A stretch of DNA of 64,000 bases from Tamarix chinensis. Taxonomy: Eukaryota > Streptophyta > Magnoliopsida > Caryophyllales > Tamaricaceae. The notes beneath the pieces were generated by a model, which was not told where the DNA came from, ran no database searches, and was given only the letters and a program-made list of their open reading frames with translations. Shown piece by piece: positions 57,180 to 64,000 of this stretch. Every line of letters starts with the position of its first letter. The first letter of the stretch is position 1. Both the position numbers and the translations under genes were made by a program. The stretch lies in NCBI GenBank assembly GCA_030549775.1, contig CM060174.1:27098117-27162116 (forward strand), read 5' to 3'.

Positions 57180-58491
57180 TAACACCCCCAAAACCCTACC
57201 ATTCCCTCTAACCTCTATAAATAGCCTTGATTGGAGTGTTTTCGAAACTTTTCCTCCCTGAAACCCTAAGAGCTAATCGTACGCCACCTTGCCTTCAGAT
57301 GAGTCGTCCGCCGCCGATGGCCAACCTCGCCGCCACCTCTGCATCCTAAATTCTTCCTTGCATTGCACTCTAGCTAACTAAACTCTCCACCTCATTCAAT
57401 TCTTCTTGCACGAGCCACCATAGTTGTGCGAAGTTCCCTATCCATCTAGAAAAATATTTTACACATTTTTTTAAAACAATACTTATAAATTAAAACCGTA
57501 AATTTTGGGGATGTTATCGCTATTCTTAGTACCAGACCGGTTTACTACTATCGTTCCAGTACCAAGTGCTAAGGCTAAGAAAAACAACTCATAATATTAA
57601 TAAATAATCCAAATTCATAAATACGGGAATCAGGTATGCATAAGTATTTACACAATCCAAAATACGAGAGTTAGTTTTTCAGGGAAAAGAGATAACTACA
57701 ATAATGAAATTATTTCAGAAGTGCTAATCATAAATAAAAAAGATAGTAATAATAATCTCAATGGAAAGCTGACCATGTCACTCTGTGAACCGATCCAGCC
57801 CAATCATCACTCGGCCCCACCTGATGTCCCATAGACATCGATAGCATCAAAATAAACATCTCCTACTTGCAGCAAGTCAGATGGGCCTTTATGTATCTAC
57901 CCAAATAATTGTATGATATTATATTATCATGATGGATTATGCTCTTTTATTTCTTCTACATTATTTATATGATTTTATGTGCTTATGTGTTGGCCTTAGT
58001 GCTCGGTTACCTTGCTCAGTACGTAGCGTACTGATCACCCATTTCATGAGTGCTACTCATTCCCACGAGTAGTATGCCCTTCTGACTTTGTGCAGGTGGG
58101 CGATACATCAGTCGGGGCTGAGGGTTGAGCATGTTTGGTTCCAAGTTTGAGAGAGTTGTGGCCATATTTTAGTCTTTATGTGATTATATTTCTTTTTGTA
58201 AATCTTTTATCGGTTGTAAGCTATTTCTCTTTTTAATTTGAATAACAATTCTTTATGCATACTCTGATTTTGTTTTACAACCATTTAATGCTTATTTGGA
58301 GTTTAGTTTTTCTTGATTTATAATTGATTGTTAATCTTTTCTTAGCCTTAGCACTTAGTACTAGAACGGTCGGAGTAAACCAGTCTGGTACTAAGTGTGG
58401 CGGTAACATCCCCATAATTCATAGGTTTTAAGTATTTCTATTTTACTTGCTTCTGTTTAAAAATATATATAGTGAATTTTGGGGTGTTACA
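57180..58491 (+). mobile_element. Giant LTR family copy E, 1312 bp, inside copy D
   Basis: Perfect 5-bp duplication CTTAG at 57175-57179 and 58492-58496. It starts TAACACCCCC (the expected leading TG is missing) and ends TTTTGGGGTGTTACA. A TATA box CTATAAATAG is at 57215-57224. It carries the terminal box twice in inverted orientation: ACCAGACCGGTTTACTACTA near 57532 and its reversed form near 58350-58400. The middle (58065-58130) resembles copy C at 54235-54330. Confidence 0.75.
57216..57223 (+). promoter_or_regulatory. TATA box of LTR copy E
   Basis: TATAAATA about 36 bp after the element start, in a GC-richer context. The motif and following CT-rich leader are shared in kind with copy G. 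It sets the inferred sense of the family. Confidence 0.5.
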
Positions 58492-58784
58492 CTTAGTGCC
58501 TCAACTAAGTCCTACATCTTACTCTATTTAATTTTATGGACCAAAGTAGGGGTTATGCATACTTATGGGTTAGGTGTCCTTATTTGTAGGGTGTTGTATA
58601 CCTTCGTATACTAGTGTGACTAGGGTACCTTTGTGTTCTTAGGTTGACAGTTGGTAGGATATTGTGCTGCTCTAATGTAGTAATATGACTGAGGTGCCTA
58701 AGTATGTTTGGATTCGTGATCTCTCCTCGAGTATATAAAAATAGAATTTTTTGATAATTTAATAGACATGATTATTGGGATGTT

Positions 58785-58990
58785 TCGGTAGTAACCTTTG
58801 TGCCTACTTGTGAGTTGGTAGCAACTTTTGAGCCTACTTGTATTTCGATAGCAGTCTTTGTTCCTACTTATGAGTTGGTAGTAGCCTTTGAGTTTATATG
58901 TGCTTCAATAGTAGCCTTATGCCTACCTATGATTTGGTAGCAACCTTTGTGCCTACCTATTATTCAATGACAGCCTTTGCACTCACTTGT
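58785..58990. repeat. ~37-bp tandem array in copy D
   Basis: Six or more units built on TTGGTAGCAACCTTTGTGCCTACTTGTGA, diverged. It occupies the place where copies A and B have the CCGGTGG array, so this segment differs between family members. Confidence 0.75.
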
Positions 58991-59764
58991 GATGATGCGT
59001 GTATTAGATTGTGTTGATGGACCTACCTGTGAATTAAGAAATTGTGGGTCAGTTAAGAGAGTTGTGCATATTGTTGAGAATGATGTGGCTTTCTAATTAT
59101 ACTACAAAGAGCATCACTTAGATGCTCTATTGGTAAGATTCGGTTATTTCTAGGTGAATGAGTATTAGTAGTATATGATCTTGAAACATATAATTATATG
59201 CATGATTATCATATTTCGATTACTTTTTGTGTAATTCATTGTTCATATGATTGATGTGATGCATCTGGTGTGTTGCATGCAGGTCTTACATATTAGTTTT
59301 GTATAATGGGTTACTTAGTACCATCATACTAAAGGGTTCATTTCTTAAGCCCCTGCTCATTCAATAGGCAGTAACTTTTGTAGATTAGCTCACAAGCTCT
59401 GTTCAAGGATTATTCATTAGGTTAAGATTGCAGGGTTATTTGGAATTCTGTCTGGTAATTTGAATAGATTTTTTTTTGTATTTTCCTTATGATCTTTTAT
59501 ATTTCCCTTTTTGCTAATTTTATTTTGCAACCATAGTTAGTGAGTTTTATTTAGAAGGTGAGTTAACCTAATTAACCATTAATTTATTAATGTATTCTTG
59601 AATTATTAATGTAAAGTAACATTTTAACCTTAGCACTTAATATCTTAATTGAGGAGGAAACCGGTCTTGTACTAATTTTGGCGGTAACACCTCAAAATTT
59701 ATTATCTTAGCTTCCAAATATAACTTAAAAAAAGTTTTAGTATTAAATTTTGGGGTTGTTAAAT

Positions 59765-60819
59765 CCTAACCTACTTAACCCAACTATATACTATCCCTAA
59801 TACCAAATACAATATTTGTGGATTTGATAACTATTAATTAGAATTTAAGAAGTACATTAGTTTTTGTACATAAAGTGTATGTATTACATTTAGTTAATAT
59901 TAATTGTAGATTGATTCTATTATATGAATTCCGAACTAATAAACTATTTTTGTGTGGATTGCTTTCTAGTTAACACCACTTTCAATCCCCCCTCTCTCTA
60001 CCTACCTACCTATCTGTGTGTGTGTGTGTGTTTGTTTGTTTGTTAGTTTTGATTATTCTAAATTATGATGTCGGTTGAGAGGTGACTTGAATGACCTATC
60101 ATTTTCTTTGAAAGGTTGTACCATGGAAATATATTTTTGGGAAGTGTTGTTTTATGGAAGGTGTTAGTTATATAAAAGCTATTACGATGGGTTACTATTT
60201 TGATAAGGTGCCAAATATGGAAGGTATCTAATACTGAAAATGTGAATATTCAAGGAATATGAAATGATGTACAAACATGGTTTTGTGCCTTGATTGCATT
60301 ATATGATTACATTGAATAACATACTAAAACTTATAGTGAAATACTAGAGTTGGGTTTAGGGTCCTTTGGGGTAGCCTCTTGAAGTTTGTTGTATTGGTTA
60401 TCTATGTTGGGTCTCCTACGATCATATATATTTTGTTTTTATTTTGGTTGTGTTAGCTATATATATTGGGTATGCAGAAATTGTATATATTATGTTTTAG
60501 TTTGTTCTAGATCTACTATATCTAGGGTCACAACCTTAGTAAGGGTGTGCACATCTAAGGACTAGGATGGTTGGTAATTATCATTAGTTTGGTCCAATGG
60601 GAAGAACCAGGTATAAACTTCAGCTCCTTCTTTGGTTTTGGTTTATATTGGTTATTTATCTCTAGCCCTGAGTTGGGTTGCAATCCTCTAAACCTTTACT
60701 ACTTATTATATAACCCTCTTGATAAGTTGATTTCTAATATTCAAGTATTGATAATGAAATTTTGTGTTATTTGTTCACGTAAGGAAAAAGATTAATAGAA
60801 TGGGGATTATTAGTATATT
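59765..60819. other. Unassigned AT-rich spacer
   Basis: Between copies D and G. It contains a (CTAC)n/(TG)n microsatellite at 59997-60030. No coding or element signature recognised. Confidence 0.6.
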
Positions 60820-61287
60820 TGAAATACCCCAAAAATCCTAATTTCCTAAATTATGGCCAAATAAGGAATTATTAGGAAAATTAATTATATAAATTCATTT
60901 ATTAAAATGTAGAGAGTTAATTGAGGTAGATTAAGAGGAAAATAATAAAGAATTTAATTAGAAGAAAATTTGGGTATTTTCCTAATTAGCATGGAGGTTA
61001 ATGGAATTTATCTAAAATAGTCTAAAATAAGCAAAAATACCCCAATTTCCCCCATAAGTTATTTTAATTATTTTTCCATCCTATTTATTTTCTTATTTTC
61101 CCTTTTCTTCCTTTTTCTCCCTCCTCTTTCTTTTTTTTTTCTCTTCCTCTCCCCCCGGCTGGGCCAGCCCACCGGCCCAAATTCCCCTCCCCTCCCCCGT
61201 CTAGCGTACAGGCCTCCCAACATCCGGCCCTCCCTTCTTTTTCCTTCTCGCGGCCCAGCGCCGTTCGACGCCTTCCCGTGCACCCAA

Positions 61288-61326
61288 ACGCAGCGTTTCG
61301 GCCCTCCTTCCGCTGAGACGCTGCGT
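61288..61326. other. Inverted repeat upstream of the TATA boxes in copy G
   Basis: ACGCAGCGT at 61288-61296 and ACGCTGCGT at 61318-61326, a perfect 9-bp stem with a 21-nt loop. AACGCAGCG recurs near 61364, and GAAACGTCGCGTTT near 61393 is similar. Confidence 0.5.
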
Positions 61327-61789
61327 CCAATCGCTGAAGATAGCCGTTGCGAAACGGGCAATGCAACGCAGCGCTCTGTCCCCCATAACGTTGAAACGTC
61401 GCGTTTAGTTTTAAAAACCTTATAAATGCCGAACCGGCCGGTTCCCATTCTTCTTCTTTTCCCCTGGACCACCGGTCCGCCCTGCCTGTCTTCTTCTTCC
61501 CCGACCTGCACCGCGGCCTGCAAGTCGACGCCTGCAGCGCGATCTTCGCTGGCAACCACCAGCGCCGACCGTCCTTCCCTGCCTCTCTCCCGTCATTTTC
61601 TTTCTCTTTTCGACCCCGACCAAGTCCCTCTCTCCCTTTCTCGCGTGCCACCTCCTTCCCTTTTTCCTCTCACCTTCCCCGACCTAACCTGCCATGGCAG
61701 GACCTGCACCGCCTGCCACCGGTCGGCCACCTGCACCCTTGGCCCGTACGCCTCTTTCTTCCCTTGTCGTCTTCCGCCTCCCAATCGCC

Positions 61790-61797
61790 TATAAATA
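61790..61797 (+). promoter_or_regulatory. TATA box of LTR copy G
   Basis: TATAAATA in CGCCTATAAATACCCTC. A second TATAAAT lies at 61420-61426. Both are in the GC-rich block and oriented as the inferred sense. Confidence 0.5.
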
Positions 61798-62710
61798 CCC
61801 TCTTTCGGTAGCCATAATCAGCCCTTCCTTCGATTTTGCCCCGAAACCCTGCCTCTCCGCCGCCCCAAAAAGATGAGCCTTCCCCCACCACCGGTGGCCG
61901 CCACCGCCACCGCTCCCCACCGGGATCTTCCCTGCAACTCCCTCAACAAAACCAAGCCACCACCACCCTCTGCCTTGCCCTGCACGTGCCGCCCTAGCCG
62001 TGCAAAATTCCTATCCCGAAACCACCACCTCCAGCCTTCGCCGCCCTTGCGTCGCCTCCCACCGCCAGCCCAGCCGCCACCAGAGCCTCTTTCACCCTCC
62101 AGAATGCCCAGCAGACCTCCCTCTACCTTTCCTCGCCTTCAACTTCCCCTGCCTCCCTCTCCTCCTTCCTCCCTCATCTTCCACCTCTCTCCACCACCCT
62201 CGGCTGCCGCCGTCGCCGCCGCGCGCTGCCACCCCTTGCCACGCCACCACCCTCACTCCACTCCCCTTCACCTGCTGCTTCTCCCCCCACCTCAAACTTC
62301 TCTTTTCCTCCTGCCATCCAGCCCCCACCTTGATCTTTTCCCTTCTCTTCCTCCTCCACCACCGCCGCCGTCGCCACCACGTGCCACCGCCGGACCACCA
62401 CCGACCCTAGGTGGTTCTCCACTCATCCGAACCCTAATACCCCTTTTATATAATTGCTACTATTTTCTACTAATATTAATACTAATATACTTATTATTAT
62501 TATTATCATTATTACCATTATTATTGTCTTTATTATTAATGTTCTTATTTTCTTACTAATACTAACATCCCTTTTTAAACCCTAACTTATATTATACTTA
62601 AATTTGGTCTTATTTTTATAATTATTAGTATTAACATTTTTATTATTATCATTTCTATTATCCTTACTATGGTTATTATTATTATTGCTTAACCTTACTT
62701 GGTTGTACTA

Positions 62711-62713
<3 letters not shown>

Positions 62714-62761
<48 letters not shown>
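62714..62761. repeat. (TTA)n microsatellite
   Basis: Sixteen uninterrupted units inside the ATT-rich zone of copy G. Confidence 0.9.
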
Positions 62762-62763
<2 letters not shown>

Positions 62764-64000
62764 CTTAACACATTTATCACTATTGTTAATAATAATACTA
62801 CTTTTGTTCTTATCCATGTTACTTAACTCAAGCTAGTAAATATCATGTGGTTTTTAACTAAGAAGAGTACTTGAACCTTATTACCATACCATTTAACATT
62901 AACCCTAACCTCATTACTATGACACTATTATTAGCTATTACTATTATTACTACTATCACTACCTTATTGTTGTAGTCAAAAGCATTTGAACCCTTTTATT
63001 ATTCAAGAATATACAACTATTATCATTATCACCCTTAGGAATAGTTACTTGTAATATTGTGACCTTATAATAATATTATTTCGAATATGACACCATTAAT
63101 AGACTTAGCCTTAAAAATGCTAGGGTTTCTCTCACTATAAACATTAATGTCACTAGTATTAGTTTTATTATTATTATTATCACTATTTTTCTATAGTTAG
63201 CATGAACATTATTATTATAAGAATAGGGCTAACGGGTCTAATAATATAAGTGTAACAATAGGTATTAAAAATAAACATATTTTGACTACTAATATTTAGT
63301 ATACTAATTCTAAGGTAAAAACCCTAGTTTTTATATAAAACCCTTTTTAGTAATAAAAACCCTAACCTTAAACTAGAATAAGGATTGATAGTAATTATAA
63401 GGGAAACTAATACTTAGCATTTTTCCTTTTATAGGTAACCTCGACCAAAGCCCTAAGGAGTTAGAGGAGCGTGCTCCAAGCCCGGCGTCGCCTTAGGTAA
63501 GGATGAAGCTATGGCCTTGCGTTATGTGTGATGTAATGTGTTGATGAATGATGAGCATGCCATGTTGATGTGTATTATGCATGTGTTATGAATAACCTGC
63601 TTTGTGTAGCGCAACATGGATCATGAGGTATGTTGTGTGTGCCTTATGTTATACATGTATGCCATGTTCCATGTTTATTGTTGATGTTGATGATGTGAAC
63701 TGTTATGGCCCTCTAGGGCATGCATGCTAGGGTTTTGGGTAGCATGAAATGATATTAAAAGAATAACGGGGAGGTGAACGTTTGGGAAGTTTGCATGGGG
63801 GATTTAGACCTTGCATGGGCGTGATCCTTACGTGGGAAAAGTTGATTTGGGTGGTAAGTAAGAGCTTGGGAGAGTCTTGGAACGATTAGAGACTTAGTAT
63901 GAAAATAGTACGTGCGTTGGTGCATAAGAGACCTAATTAGGGTTTTGTGAGTAAGTGTGTGTATTGGGGAGTCTGCATGGGGATGAATCTTACATGAGGA

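Larger units (their letters stand above)
54772..59764 (+). mobile_element. Giant LTR family copy D, split by copy E
   Basis: Parts 54772-57179 and 58492-59764. Left to right: a pyrimidine-rich block (54772-55290), an AGGGTATTTTGGTAATTTT-type array (the ATTACCC block reversed, 55350-56880), a GGTTTAGCCCACAATTATTATGG segment matching reversed copy A, the insertion of E, TCCTACATCTTACTCTATTTAA, a ~37-bp repeat array, and the terminal box GAAACCGGTCTTGTACTAA...GGCGGTAAC near 59670. It ends TTTTGGGGTTGTTA. The left end is not visible because it abuts copy C. Confidence 0.65.
60820..64000 (+). mobile_element. Giant LTR family copy G (runs off the window)
   Basis: Starts TGAAATACCCCAAAAATCC, then a CT-rich, GC-rich block (61050-62430), an ATT-rich zone (62440-63420) with a long (TTA)n run, and from 63720 a GTTTGCATGGGG...AGAGACC segment matching the left part of copy C. 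The family assignment rests on the start sequence, the strand-biased block and that match; the 3' end and any target duplication are outside the window. Diverged from A and B. Confidence 0.55.

Noticed and set aside
58785..58990. CRISPR-like array
   Set aside because: The ~37-bp units are directly adjacent, without unique spacers, in plant DNA: an ordinary tandem repeat in an LTR.
61873..62559. 228-codon proline-rich frame after a TATA box, possibly an extensin-like protein
   Set aside because: No signal peptide or SPPPP/YVY periodicity. It lies in the CT-rich block of an LTR-like copy and ends in the ATT-rich zone.

Overview
The window is plant nuclear DNA (angiosperm; the species cannot be named from the sequence). 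It is AT-rich, has spliceosomal introns, and carries plant-type Ty1/copia, Ty3/gypsy, L1-like LINE, hAT and Stowaway elements. It contains one recognisable cellular gene: the C-terminal ~1195 codons of a UDP-glucose:glycoprotein glucosyltransferase (UGGT; Arabidopsis EBS1 type), on the + strand from 493 to the stop codon at 40135-40137. UGGT is the folding sensor of the ER calnexin/calreticulin cycle: it re-glucosylates N-glycans of unfinished glycoproteins so that they are bound again by the lectin chaperones. The first ~400 codons expected from the family lie left of the window. I could place 29 exons with matching phases and no in-frame stop. One intron is GC-AG, the others GT-AG.

Positions 1-40137 are this gene. 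Two introns are very large, 8.7 kb (551-9271) and 17.6 kb (9886-27466), because of transposon insertions. The first holds two related Stowaway-like MITEs, a third MITE, and a decayed antisense LINE (about 4.4-8.14 kb) that is itself split by a solo LTR. The second holds an antisense Ty3/gypsy element (about 11.6-19.5 kb) whose gag zinc-knuckle codons are split by an antisense Ty1/copia element (13568-18529, both LTRs and primer-binding site visible). It also holds two non-autonomous hAT-like elements with perfect 8-bp target duplications (20426-21882 and 23672-24213), and a tandem repeat split by a solo LTR of 401 bp (25078-25478). From 27 kb on the exons are dense, ending in the GT24 catalytic domain (37563-39817) and a C-terminal RAEL that resembles an ER-retrieval signal.

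From 40.1 to 64 kb there is no recognisable cellular gene. After the 3' UTR and a LINE remnant (about 41.35-42.71 kb), the rest is mostly a pile-up of one non-coding family that looks like giant LTRs. Two intact copies of 5144 bp (42716-47859) and 5170 bp (48560-53729) each have TG...CA ends and their own perfect 5-bp target duplication (GTTTT and GTTAG), so they are independent solo LTRs. The second sits inside another family member of opposite orientation (copy C). A further copy (D, 54772 to about 59764) is interrupted by a 1.3 kb copy (E, CTTAG duplication), and a last copy (G) starts at 60820 and runs off the window. Family hallmarks are a terminal hairpin, an array of CCGGTGGACCGG palindromes, over 1 kb of degenerate ATTACCC-type repeats, and a GC-rich, strongly strand-biased block that creates long spurious ORFs. 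This family is the least familiar thing in the window; I cannot say from sequence alone whether it is already catalogued.
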